This document shows positions 54,917-63,202 of a stretch of DNA of 64,000 bases, one piece after another. Location of the stretch: positions 1 to 64,000 of the forward strand of contig JBDHAD010000001.1 in the NCBI GenBank assembly GCA_039588215.1, written 5' to 3'. Both the position numbers and the translations under genes were made by a program. Position 1 is the first letter of the stretch; every line of letters begins with the position of its first letter. Origin of the DNA: JBDHAC01 sp039588215. GTDB taxonomy: Bacteria; Gemmatimonadota; Gemmatimonadetes; Palauibacterales; Palauibacteraceae. The notes under the pieces are model-generated. The model did not search any database and was not told the origin of the DNA. It worked only from the letters and a program-made list of their open reading frames with translations.

Positions 54917-55545
54917 CCGAACGCTCCCGTCAGGAAGGGGTTTGACGCCGCCTCGAACCCGACGGTCGTTTGAGGCCCGTGGCCAGGGTGCAAGACCGTA
55001 TCCGGCGGCAGCGTAAGGATCTGGGCCCGAATCGACTCGAGGAGCGTCCGTGTGTCGCCACCCGGCAAATCGGTCCGTCCGATCGATCCGGCAAACACGC
55101 AATCTCCCACGAACGCATCCCGGTCGCCGACCAGGACGACACCGCCCGGCGAGTGACCGGGCGCGTGCCTGACCTCGAGCGTCAGATCGCCGAAGCTCAA
55201 TTGGTCGCCATGGTCCAGGTCTCGATCGTGCGGAGGTGGGGCATCGACCGACAGGCCGAAGGCCGCGGCCTGCTCGCCGGCACGCTCGTACAGAGGCAGA
55301 TCCGCCGGGTGGAGATACACCGGTACGTCGAACGATGCACGCAGCTCGGCGACCGCCCCGATGTGGTCCAGATGCGCGTGCGTGAGGAGGATCGCCGCTA
55401 ACTCACCACCTGCGTCGCGGAGGGCCGCTGCGATGGCCCCCCCGTCCGACCCTGGATCCACGACGAAGACGAGCCCGTCCGATGACGGACCGACCAGATA
55501 GCAGTTGGATTGGAAGACGCCCACGGTGAGGCGGCGGACTTGCAC
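54913..55545 (-). CDS. MBL-fold hydrolase, glyoxalase II-like
   Basis: 210 aa. Metal site LTHAHLDHIGA, then RHAPGHSPGGVVLVG, GDCVFAGSIGRTDLPGG, and HPGHGPQT. Matches small MBL hydrolases of the hydroxyacylglutathione hydrolase group; a persulfide dioxygenase or RNase-like function is also possible. First of a coupled group MBL, zinc ribbon, DHH, coaE. Confidence 0.9.
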   Translation of the reverse strand: MQVRRLTVGVFQSNCYLVGPSSDGLVFVVDPGSDGGAIAAALRDAGGELAAILLTHAHLDHIGAVAELRASFDVPVYLHPADLPLYERAGEQAAAFGLSVDAPPPHDRDLDHGDQLSFGDLTLEVRHAPGHSPGGVVLVGDRDAFVGDCVFAGSIGRTDLPGGDTRTLLESIRAQILTLPPDTVLHPGHGPQTTVGFEAASNPFLTGAFG

Positions 55546-55587
55546 GTCAGGAGCCTCTGCGCGTGTCGTGCAGGTGCGCGTCGCGAT

Positions 55588-55959
55588 TCAAACCGCGAAG
55601 GAGGTACCGCAGCCGCAGCTCCCCGTCGCGTTGGGATTGTTGAATGTGAACCCGGAGCCCTGGAAAGAGCTGTGATATCCGATCGATACGCCGTTCAGGT
55701 ATTGGGCGCTGAACGGATCCAGGACTAGACGAAGCCCCTGGGACTCGAACACGAAGTCATCCTCGCGAATCTCGTCCTCGATATCCAGCCCATATTCGAA
55801 CCCCGAGCACCCCCCGGGGAGGACGCTCACTCGAAGCACCGCGTCGCGGGTCCCGTCCGCCGCCAGGAACTCACGCACCTTCTCCGCCGCCTCCGGCGTC
55901 AGCGCGATCAGCGCATCGCCCGTCGGCGCTCCGGTCTCCCGCTGCGCAGTATCAGTCAT
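55588..55959 (-). CDS. erpA: A-type iron-sulfur carrier (ErpA/IscA family)
   Basis: 123 aa: LTPEAAEKVREFLA, VLPGGCSGFEYG and the C-terminal NATGSCGCGTSFAV give three conserved Cys ligands. It delivers Fe-S clusters to apoproteins. The start overlaps the trxB stop by 4 nt (ATGA), so cluster delivery and thiol redox are expressed together. Confidence 0.93.
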   Translation of the reverse strand: MTDTAQRETGAPTGDALIALTPEAAEKVREFLAADGTRDAVLRVSVLPGGCSGFEYGLDIEDEIREDDFVFESQGLRLVLDPFSAQYLNGVSIGYHSSFQGSGFTFNNPNATGSCGCGTSFAV

Positions 55960-56930
55960 ACGACTCGCTCCTCCTCCTCGGCCGGCTCGATGTGCGCGTC
56001 CTCGAGCTCCTGCAAGTACTTCTCCGCCGCGAAAACAGCCGTCGTGGCGTCGCCCACGGCGGTCGTGATCTGGCGCACGAGCTGCGAGCGCACATCCCCG
56101 GCTACGAACAGCCCCGGCATCGACGCCCGCATATCCCGGTCCGTTACAATATAACCGCTCGGGTCGTGGTCCACGTGCTCCGCGAGACTGCCCACGTTGG
56201 GTGTGAATCCGATGAAGATAAACACGCCCGTCACTGAAAGTTCCGAGATCTCGTGCGTGCGCACGTCGCGCAGCCGCAACCCGGTGACCCCACCCGCGTC
56301 GCCGAGGATCTCCTCGACGACCGTATCCCACCGCATCTCCACCTTCGGGTTGTTGAGCAGTCGATTCTGGAGAACGGCCTGCGCCCGCAGCTCGTCCCGG
56401 CGGTGGATGACCGTGACCTTCGAAGCGTATCGCGTCAGGAACTCTCCCTCCTCCACCGCTGCGTCACCGCCGCCGATCACGGCGATCTCTTCACCCTTGA
56501 AGAAGGCACCATCGCAGATCGCACAATAGCTGACGCCGCGTCCCAGGTACTCGGATTCCCCGGGCACGTCCAGGGGTCTGGGGGTGCCCCCAGCGGTGAA
56601 GATCACCGTCGGGGCTCGGTAGCGGCGTCCGCCTTCCACGTCCACGAGGAAGAACCCGTCGTCATCCCGCGACACGCGCTCGACGCGCCCCCGAGTGGCT
56701 TCGACGCCGAACTTCTTGGCATGGTCCGCCATCTTCTGCGCCAGCTCCATTCCCCCGACATCTTCCAGACCGGGATAGTCATCCACCAGGTCGGTGAGAA
56801 GGAGCTGTCCTCCCGGTAGACCCAACTCGAGCAAGACCACGTCCAGCTCCGATCGACCGGCGTACAAAGCGGCGCACAGACCTGCCGGGCCGGCGCCGAT
56901 GATGATCATCTCGTGGTCGTTCACTTCCAT
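55956..56930 (-). CDS. trxB: thioredoxin reductase
   Basis: 324 aa flavoenzyme: FAD loop IIGAGPAGLCAALYAGR, redox CAICDG in GRGVSYCAICDGAFF, NADPH-binding GGGDAAVEEGEFL, and C-terminal FAD segment GLFVAGDVRS. It reduces thioredoxin with NADPH. Starts MEVNDHEMIIIGAG at 56930. Confidence 0.97.
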   Translation of the reverse strand: MEVNDHEMIIIGAGPAGLCAALYAGRSELDVVLLELGLPGGQLLLTDLVDDYPGLEDVGGMELAQKMADHAKKFGVEATRGRVERVSRDDDGFFLVDVEGGRRYRAPTVIFTAGGTPRPLDVPGESEYLGRGVSYCAICDGAFFKGEEIAVIGGGDAAVEEGEFLTRYASKVTVIHRRDELRAQAVLQNRLLNNPKVEMRWDTVVEEILGDAGGVTGLRLRDVRTHEISELSVTGVFIFIGFTPNVGSLAEHVDHDPSGYIVTDRDMRASMPGLFVAGDVRSQLVRQITTAVGDATTAVFAAEKYLQELEDAHIEPAEEEERVV

Positions 56931-57008
56931 CGCGCCACACCTCGTATCTCGACTTTCTTCATCTCATCCCTTGGCAGGCCGCGGCCGTCACAGGCTCGTT
57001 CGCCCGGC

Positions 57009-57884
57009 TCAGATGCTCAACGCCGGGCAACGGGTCTCGATCTCCCGCATCCACGCGATCGGTACGGACTCCCCCCCCAGGTCGAACTTGCGCGTTCCCG
57101 GACCATGCCAGTCCGACCCGCCGCTACGCAGCAGCCCGAGCTCCTTCACCAGCGCCTCCATCCGCCGCCGGACCTGAGGCGAGTTGTTCGGGTGACGAAT
57201 CTCCACTCCGTCCAGGCCTTCAGCGACCCACCGCCGAACTTCGGCGGGACCGTGGGTTCTACCGGGGTGGGCCAACAAGACGACTCCCCCCGCGCGGTGT
57301 ACCCGATCGATCACCTCAGCCGGGGGTGTGGGGCGCTTTTCCACATATCCGGGTCGACCCCGTGACAGATAGCGGCGAAACACCTCGTCCTCGCTCGAAA
57401 CGTGCCCATGTCGCACGAGCGCTCGAGCCACATGGGCACGTGTGGGCGCGGCAGAGCCAGCCTGTTCGGCGACCTCTTCGTACTGGAGCTGCACGCCGAG
57501 CCCCTGCAGCCGACCGACGATGTCGCGCGCACGGCGACGGCGGTCGGTTCCGTACTCTTCAAAGAACGCCAGGAGGTTCCCGTCGGTGAGATCGAATCCG
57601 TAGGCGAGCAGGTGGATCGATCTGCCCGGCTCGTTCGCGGACAGCTCTGCACCGGGTAGAAACGCGAGGCCGCGCACCTGGGCCTCGGCCCTCGCTTCCT
57701 CGATCCCCGCCACCGTGTCGTGGTCGGTGAGGGCGATCCCCCCCAAACCTGCCGCTGCGGCCCGGCGCAACACCTCCACCGGAGGAAGCGTCCCGTCCGA
57801 GGCAGTCGAGTGCACGTGGAGATCCACGGTCACCTCGGCCACCGGTTCCTCACCGGCCGCCGGTGACCCCGTTTCGCGCTTCAC
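57009..57884 (-). CDS. PHP-domain phosphoesterase
   Basis: 291 aa. Histidine metal motif VDLHVHSTASDG, then LTDHDTV, and GGSDWHGP; a RNase AM / nucleoside-bisphosphate phosphatase (YciV-like) activity is most likely. Starts at GTG 57884, overlapping the stop of the 85-aa gene by 4 nt (GTGA). Confidence 0.9.
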   Translation of the reverse strand: MKRETGSPAAGEEPVAEVTVDLHVHSTASDGTLPPVEVLRRAAAAGLGGIALTDHDTVAGIEEARAEAQVRGLAFLPGAELSANEPGRSIHLLAYGFDLTDGNLLAFFEEYGTDRRRRARDIVGRLQGLGVQLQYEEVAEQAGSAAPTRAHVARALVRHGHVSSEDEVFRRYLSRGRPGYVEKRPTPPAEVIDRVHRAGGVVLLAHPGRTHGPAEVRRWVAEGLDGVEIRHPNNSPQVRRRMEALVKELGLLRSGGSDWHGPGTRKFDLGGESVPIAWMREIETRCPALSI

Positions 57885-58138
57885 GCCGGGTATTTGGGAT
57901 ACTCCCGTGGGAAGCCCATGGAGCGTGAGTCGGCGAACAGACGTCGCAGTTCCTCTTCCGTCAGTCCATCCAGACCGGCATCCCCATCAAACCGGTCCGC
58001 GGGGACCTCGACCACCCGATACGGGCGCTGGTCGGTCGTCGTACAAAAGAAGAGGACCGGGCGCGTCGTCGCGCCGGTTCGCTTGTCACCGAGCCGGGCC
58101 GCCCATGTGTCGCCATCGGCTCTTATCTGTATGGTCAT
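57881..58138 (-). CDS. 85-aa protein of unknown function
   Basis: Not recognised. A beta-rich start (MTIQIRADGDTWAARLGD), then PVLFFCTTTDQRPYRVVEVP, then an acidic helix (LTEEELRRLFADSRSM). It lies 3 nt after the DtxR-type regulator stop and overlaps the PHP gene by 4 nt, so it belongs to their unit. Confidence 0.75.
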   Translation of the reverse strand: MTIQIRADGDTWAARLGDKRTGATTRPVLFFCTTTDQRPYRVVEVPADRFDGDAGLDGLTEEELRRLFADSRSMGFPREYPKYPA

Positions 58139-58141
58139 CGA

Positions 58142-58849
58142 TCAACTCGACGGTTCCAGTTCCACGAATACCGCATCCGCTAGACCTTCCTCAATCTCCA
58201 TGCCTCGTCCATCGACCTCGATCCGGACGCCCGAACCGGGCGATGACGCGCCCACCACCCGGAGGCGCGTGCCCGGGAACAGACCCAGCGTGGCCAGGCG
58301 CCGTAGGCGTTCTGCGCTCTCATCGGAGACCTCGCGTACGATCGCGCCCTCTCCCGCCCGGAGCTCGGTCAGGCAAGTCCGATCAGCCGCGGGGATCACC
58401 CCTTCGCGCGTCGGGATCGGCGACCCATGCGGATCGAACGAAGGCTCCCCCAGGGCTCGCGCCATCCGGTCGATCAGCACCTCGCTCGCCGCATGCTCGA
58501 GCCGCTCCGCCTCTTCGTGCACGTTGTCCCAACTGAAGCCGAGCTTCTCGATCAGATAAAGCTCGAGCACCCGGTGTCGCCGAATGATTCGAAGCGCCGT
58601 CAACTCTCCGCCCGCCGTAAGTCGCACGCCTCGATACGGCTCATGCTCGAGGAGCCCGTCCTCGGCCAGGCTCTTGACCATGTTGGTGACCGACGCCGCC
58701 GACCTGTGGAGCTCCTCCGCGAGCGCCGTCGTCGAGACCGAGGCCGCGGTCTGTTGGAGCTTGTAGACGGCCTTCAGGTAATCCTCGACCGCGCGGCTGC
58801 GGCCGGTTTCATTCGGGCGCTCGCTACGCCCGCGCTTCGGCTCGGTCAA
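58142..58849 (-). CDS. DtxR/MntR-type metal-responsive regulator
   Basis: 235 aa. N-terminal winged helix (AVEDYLKAVYKLQQ, VSTTALAEELHRSAASVTNMV), dimerisation/metal domain (HRVLELYLIEKLGFSWDNVHEEAERLEHAAS), and C-terminal FeoA/SH3-like domain (GLFPGTRLRVVG). It represses metal uptake or storage genes when Fe2+ or Mn2+ is bound. The start is a TTG at 58849 with no good Shine-Dalgarno, so the N-terminus is uncertain. Its targets are not in the window. Confidence 0.88.
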   Translation of the reverse strand: MTEPKRGRSERPNETGRSRAVEDYLKAVYKLQQTAASVSTTALAEELHRSAASVTNMVKSLAEDGLLEHEPYRGVRLTAGGELTALRIIRRHRVLELYLIEKLGFSWDNVHEEAERLEHAASEVLIDRMARALGEPSFDPHGSPIPTREGVIPAADRTCLTELRAGEGAIVREVSDESAERLRRLATLGLFPGTRLRVVGASSPGSGVRIEVDGRGMEIEEGLADAVFVELEPSS

Positions 58850-58880
58850 TTGGGTTGCTGAGTGTGTTCAACGGGTGGGC

Positions 58881-59951
58881 TCAATCGGGAATGAAGCTCT
58901 GCTCCGCTTCCAGATCGGCCAGAAACGAGGCGATCAGCTCGGCAGCCCCCTCGACGTCCGAGACATCCACGAGCTGGTTCGGGCTGTGCATGTATCTGTT
59001 CGGCACCGATACGATGGCGGTCGCGACCCCCGTGCGGCTCGTGAAGATCGAATCCGCATCGGTGCCGGTCGCGGACGGAGCCGCGACCAGCTGAACCGGA
59101 AGTCCGGCACCTTCGGCGGTGTCTCTGAGCCCCTCGAGGAGGATCCCGTTCACGACAGCCCCGCGGCTCAGGACCGGCCCTGCCCCCAGCCGTACATCTC
59201 CATGTTCCTTCTTGTCCAGGTTGGGGTGGTCGGTGGCATGGGTGACATCGACGACGATGGCCACGTCGGGCTCCAGACCGAAGCTGCTCGTGCGCGCGCC
59301 CCCGCCGGACCGCATGCTGATCTCCTCCTGCGTGGTCGCCACCGCGACGACACGAGCACCAGTGCCTTTCTCCGTGGCGCGGCGCAGCGCTTCCAGGACG
59401 ACGACCGCCCCGATCCGATCGTCCACGGATCTCGCGGCCAGGCACGTATCCCCGAGCTCGACGGTATCAGAGCGAATCACGGCCACATCCCCCACGGAGA
59501 CGATCGCGCGAGCCGCCTCGCCGTTGGCGACGCCGATATCGACCCACAGGTCTTTGACCTTCACGGCCTTGTCGCGCTCATCGGGGTTGAGGAGATGGAT
59601 GGCGCGGCGGCCGATGACTCCGACGACCGGTCCGCCTCGGGTCAGTAGCTCCACCCGCTGACCTACCAGCACCTGCGGGTCCCACCCACCGACCGGGCGG
59701 ACGAACAGATACCCGTCATCGTCGATGTAATGGACCATGAGTCCTATCTCATCGATATGACCGGCGAGCATGACGGTCGGCGTACCCTCGGGCCCGATCG
59801 AGGCGAACGAGTTGCCATGCACGTCCACCCACACCCGATCGGCGAATTTCTCCGCTTCCTCGCGCCATACCGTACCGGCCGGCGCCTCGAATCCGGATGG
59901 TCCGTGGGCGTCGAGGAGTCGCGCCAAGAAGTGTCGCATATTGGGGTTCAT
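58881..59951 (-). CDS. M42-family metallo-aminopeptidase
   Basis: 356 aa. Two-metal peptidase (TET/cellulase-M type): PGAGPSGFE-like LDAHGPSGFEAP, AGHIDEIGLMV, SVDDRIGAVVVLEAL, TTQEEISMR and HATDHPN. Possibly digests short peptides in the cytoplasm. Start at ATG 59951; 31 bp before the regulator gene. Confidence 0.92.
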   Translation of the reverse strand: MNPNMRHFLARLLDAHGPSGFEAPAGTVWREEAEKFADRVWVDVHGNSFASIGPEGTPTVMLAGHIDEIGLMVHYIDDDGYLFVRPVGGWDPQVLVGQRVELLTRGGPVVGVIGRRAIHLLNPDERDKAVKVKDLWVDIGVANGEAARAIVSVGDVAVIRSDTVELGDTCLAARSVDDRIGAVVVLEALRRATEKGTGARVVAVATTQEEISMRSGGGARTSSFGLEPDVAIVVDVTHATDHPNLDKKEHGDVRLGAGPVLSRGAVVNGILLEGLRDTAEGAGLPVQLVAAPSATGTDADSIFTSRTGVATAIVSVPNRYMHSPNQLVDVSDVEGAAELIASFLADLEAEQSFIPD

Positions 59952-60123
59952 CGGAGCGTTCGCGTTCCGTGATGGAGACCGATCTCGTTCGCGCAGAATG
60001 CGCCCAACTCCCGATCGGGCGCTAACCTAGCCGAGCAAAGCCGGGGCGGCAAACCAAGCTCTTGCAGGCCGCCGAGAGACTCGAGTGGGCCGCGCGCAAG
60101 CGCCGCCGAAGACGCGTGAACCG

Positions 60124-60927
60124 TCAACGCCGGGGTGCCTCGAACAGCGAATCCGGCAACTCGGGGTTGATCGTCACGTCGTCGATCCGGAGCTCCTTCG
60201 TGCGCTGCTCCTCGGAGTTTAGGTATAGCCGGCTCACGACATAGGACAACCTTCCGGCGCGGCCGACGCCTGACCAGACCGTGCGGTTCCTGTCCTCTTC
60301 ACCGCGCTCCTGCTCGATGTAATGGACTTCCTCCGGCTGGGGGTCGTCATCGAGGAAGTAGTAGAAATAGCGATCCCCCGGGTGGGCCCCGACCTCATCC
60401 CCAAAGGTGACCGCCAGCTCGTATCCGCCCTCCGCGAGCGCGCGGGCCCGCCGATTGACACCGGGATCACGCAGTTTGTACGGCAGTCCGAACCAGTAGA
60501 AGACGTCGCGCCCGACGTACTCCGATTCGACGGTCGCCGGATGGTCCTCCGGGAGCGCGGCCTCGTTCAGCGTCGCCCATGCCGTGTCACCCGCGAACAC
60601 CTGCACGTAAAGCCCCTCTGCCTCCGGGCGCTCGATGCGTGACTGCTCGCCTCCGGACAACTTCCGCAACTCGACCCGTCGGGGACGCATGCGACGGATC
60701 TCGCCGACCGAGTCGTACCACACGGTGGTGACGGTATAGCGGGCGCTTTCGACCTCCCACCACGCTTCGAGCCCGCCGGCCGCGCTGATCCACGCGTCGA
60801 CGAGTGAATCCCCAAGGGCCGCCTCGGCGGAGCGAGGCGCCCCATCATCCGGGGACGGAGCGCAGGCAGGGATGAAAACGACCGCCGCCACCCAGATGGC
60901 CACGGCCGGAACGTACGGTGATCTCAT
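60124..60927 (-). CDS. lipoprotein of unknown function
   Basis: 267 aa. Signal with lipobox ending IPAC (VAAVVFIPACAPSPDDG). The mature part is beta-rich (RYTVTTVWYDSVGEIRRMRP, GYELAVTFGDEVG, YFYYFLDDDPQPEEVHY), possibly a LolA/outer-membrane-lipoprotein-like half-barrel. Downstream of a sigma/anti-sigma pair on the same strand. Confidence 0.8.
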   Translation of the reverse strand: MRSPYVPAVAIWVAAVVFIPACAPSPDDGAPRSAEAALGDSLVDAWISAAGGLEAWWEVESARYTVTTVWYDSVGEIRRMRPRRVELRKLSGGEQSRIERPEAEGLYVQVFAGDTAWATLNEAALPEDHPATVESEYVGRDVFYWFGLPYKLRDPGVNRRARALAEGGYELAVTFGDEVGAHPGDRYFYYFLDDDPQPEEVHYIEQERGEEDRNRTVWSGVGRAGRLSYVVSRLYLNSEEQRTKELRIDDVTINPELPDSLFEAPRR

Positions 60928-60962
60928 GCGTGCCAGGCTCCTCGGGGGTCGACTGTGTCCGG

Positions 60963-60991
60963 CGGGTCGCCGAAGGAACTCCGGCGACCCG
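60963..60991. repeat. strong inverted repeat
   Basis: A perfect 10-bp inverted repeat (CGGGTCGCCG at 60963-60972, CGGCGACCCG at 60982-60991) with a 9-nt loop, in the gap between the anti-sigma stop and the lipoprotein start. No T-run; it might be a processing hairpin, terminator or REP-like sequence. Confidence 0.6.
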
Positions 60992-61040
60992 TTGCTCTCG
61001 ATCCAGCCCGCCGACCCTTCGCGGGGTGCCGGAGGGCTTG

Positions 61041-62426
61041 CTAGCGCAGTCTCGAAAGTAGGATCTGGAGCGAGTCGGCCGCCACCTGGGCGCGCGCCGT
61101 GACCCGGAAGCCGTCGCGCTCGATGACCAGGAAGGCACCCGGCGCCTGGGCCAAGTCTGCTTCGAAACGAGCCGGCGCCGCCGGTGCCGCATCGGGCGCC
61201 TCACGCATGTGTCCTGCCTCGCCAGCCCCGAGCGCCTCCTGGATGAGCTCCAGCGTGTCGCCGCCGGGCAAGGTCTGGACGATACGGACCAGCCGCGCCT
61301 CGCCGAGCGCCGCGATGGCCAGGTCGGCAGGCAGATCGGGCACCTCAAGCACCGGACCGCCGATCCAATGCTCCGCATTCGCGCGTGAGACCGGCGACCA
61401 GGTCACCTGTCCCGCGCGTAGCCGGGCGTCAAATGCCAACGCGTCGCGAAAGTAGTCACCCGGGGCGTTTGCGAAGCCCCTGCGAGCTTCCTCGTCTCGC
61501 ACGTCCGCGCCGGCCTTGAGGTCCCCCAACCGGGTCTCGGCCGGAGCGTCCTGCGCCGTCTTCTGCAGTGCGCGGGATGCCTCGTTCCCCTCCCCGGCCT
61601 CCGTGACCTCTTGGACCACTCGACGTGACCGCTCATCGACGATCGAGGGTTCCGGCTCCTCTGCGGGCTCCACAGCCGTCTCGGCCAGCCGTATCGGCTG
61701 GTTCTGCCTCTCCCCCGCGCCGCGCTCCAGCTCCGCTGTGGGGGCAGGCGTGGGCTCCTCCCCCGGCCGGTCCGCTCGCCCACCCACGCGGTCCTGGAGT
61801 CGCACCTGGCCCCTGGGGTCGGCCGCTCGCTCGGAGATGCCCGACGCGTCGTCGGCCCCTCCCGCTATGGTGATCTGATCGAGCGACCCCGTGGCCGCCA
61901 TCTTCTCGGCCTCCGATGACACGCCCGAAGCTTCGCCACCGGTCAGACCGAGATTCGATGTTCTGGACGCCAGCTCGGCGCTTTCCGGGCCCTGCGCGCT
62001 GGCGTCCGCGGGAGATTGCGCCATGGGGGACCGGGCCGCCTCGTCCACCCTCGGCGTGCCGATCCACACCGCATGACCGAGCCAACCCGCCCCGAGCGCC
62101 ACGGCGACGCTGGCGGCCCAGGCGAGCGGTGGGCGGGTCCGCCGAATCGGGATCGGAATCGGGTCATCCCCGCCGCTTGTCTCCTCGCGCCCCTCCGCCT
62201 GACGTCGCAGGATCGCTTCGAACGGAGGCACCTCCACGATGTCGGGCGCGGCGGCGGCGAGAATCTCACCGGCCCTGGACCGAAGCGTGCGAGCGTTTTC
62301 GAGACGCGCGGTGCAGTCCGAACACCCCTCCAGATGGATCCTCAGACGGTCCGCGCGAGTCGGATCGATCGAGGTCAGCCCCCCGTCGAGGTATGCGTGC
62401 AGCTCACCGTCGGTTGCGTGCGACAT
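61041..62426 (-). CDS. zinc-finger anti-sigma factor with long linker and C-terminal domain
   Basis: 461 aa. N-terminal zinc-finger HLEGCSDC (H-x3-C-x2-C, ZAS type), a membrane helix (PPLAWAASVAVALGAGWLG, about 100-120), then about 210 residues of Ala/Glu/Gly-rich low complexity, then a C-terminal folded region (about 330-461) with FDARLRAGQVTWSPV and VLEVPDLPADLAIA. ATG 62426 overlaps the sigma stop by 23 nt (an ATG four codons earlier is possible). It likely holds the next sigma; the extracellular domain may sense a ligand. Confidence 0.85.
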   Translation of the reverse strand: MSHATDGELHAYLDGGLTSIDPTRADRLRIHLEGCSDCTARLENARTLRSRAGEILAAAAPDIVEVPPFEAILRRQAEGREETSGGDDPIPIPIRRTRPPLAWAASVAVALGAGWLGHAVWIGTPRVDEAARSPMAQSPADASAQGPESAELASRTSNLGLTGGEASGVSSEAEKMAATGSLDQITIAGGADDASGISERAADPRGQVRLQDRVGGRADRPGEEPTPAPTAELERGAGERQNQPIRLAETAVEPAEEPEPSIVDERSRRVVQEVTEAGEGNEASRALQKTAQDAPAETRLGDLKAGADVRDEEARRGFANAPGDYFRDALAFDARLRAGQVTWSPVSRANAEHWIGGPVLEVPDLPADLAIAALGEARLVRIVQTLPGGDTLELIQEALGAGEAGHMREAPDAAPAAPARFEADLAQAPGAFLVIERDGFRVTARAQVAADSLQILLSRLR

Positions 62427-62919
62427 TCTCTCTCTCAAGCCCGTCGTAGGCTTCTACAAGCCGTTTCCTGGCCCGTGCCAGGGTGGTTCCGATGGCGCCG
62501 GGTGACAGCCCGGTCTCTTTCGCGATCTCCGCGTAGCTTTGGCCCGCATTCCACAGCAAAAGGACGTCACGGTCTCGCTCGGTCAGTTGTTCGAGCGCCT
62601 CGCGTACGGCCAACGATCGCTCCTCCCGCTCCATGCGGCCCGTCGTTTCCGGAGTGGTCGCCGACTCTGTCTCGGCCTCGCTCCGCAAGAGTTCCAGGTG
62701 CCGCTTTCGCCTGACGGCCGTCCTCGCTTCATCGCGCGCCAGGTTGGCGGCCACGGAGAACAGCCATGCGCGGGGGTGGTCGGGTTCGTGCTGGAGCGCG
62801 CGAACGAACGTCTCCTGCGCGAGATCATGGGCCCTCTCGGGATCCCACACTTTCGAGTGGAGAAACCGGTAAAGGTCCTCGTACGTCGTGCGATACAACT
62901 CCGCCCAATCGACGCTCAC
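62404..62919 (-). CDS. ECF RNA polymerase sigma factor (second)
   Basis: 171 aa. Region 2 with YEDLYRFLHSKVWDPERAHDLAQETFVRAL; region 4 with HTH (YAEIAKETGLSPGAIGTTLARARKRL). GTG start at 62919. It overlaps the anti-sigma gene, so the two are translationally linked; the start of DUF819 is divergent. Confidence 0.92.
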   Translation of the reverse strand: MSVDWAELYRTTYEDLYRFLHSKVWDPERAHDLAQETFVRALQHEPDHPRAWLFSVAANLARDEARTAVRRKRHLELLRSEAETESATTPETTGRMEREERSLAVREALEQLTERDRDVLLLWNAGQSYAEIAKETGLSPGAIGTTLARARKRLVEAYDGLERENVARNRR

Positions 62920-63202
62920 GAACGCCTCAGGATTCCCTTTCGGCTCGAAAACCCGCCCTCGGCGGCCCCCGGGGGCACCCCACCCCCGCTCCCCGGGACG
63001 CCCTTCTCAGTGAAGATGACGTCTTCGAGGCTCCCAGTTGCACACCGACGACCCGAGACCGGTATTTGACCCGGTCCGCTCGGAGGCGACAGGTTCGGTC
63101 GGCCAGGAACATGACACGCCGCCGGCCCGGCATGGCGGTCCTGTCTCGCACACAAGGAGAGATCGAAGTGAGCCAGGCGCGCGCAGCAATGAAGTCCCCG
63201 AG

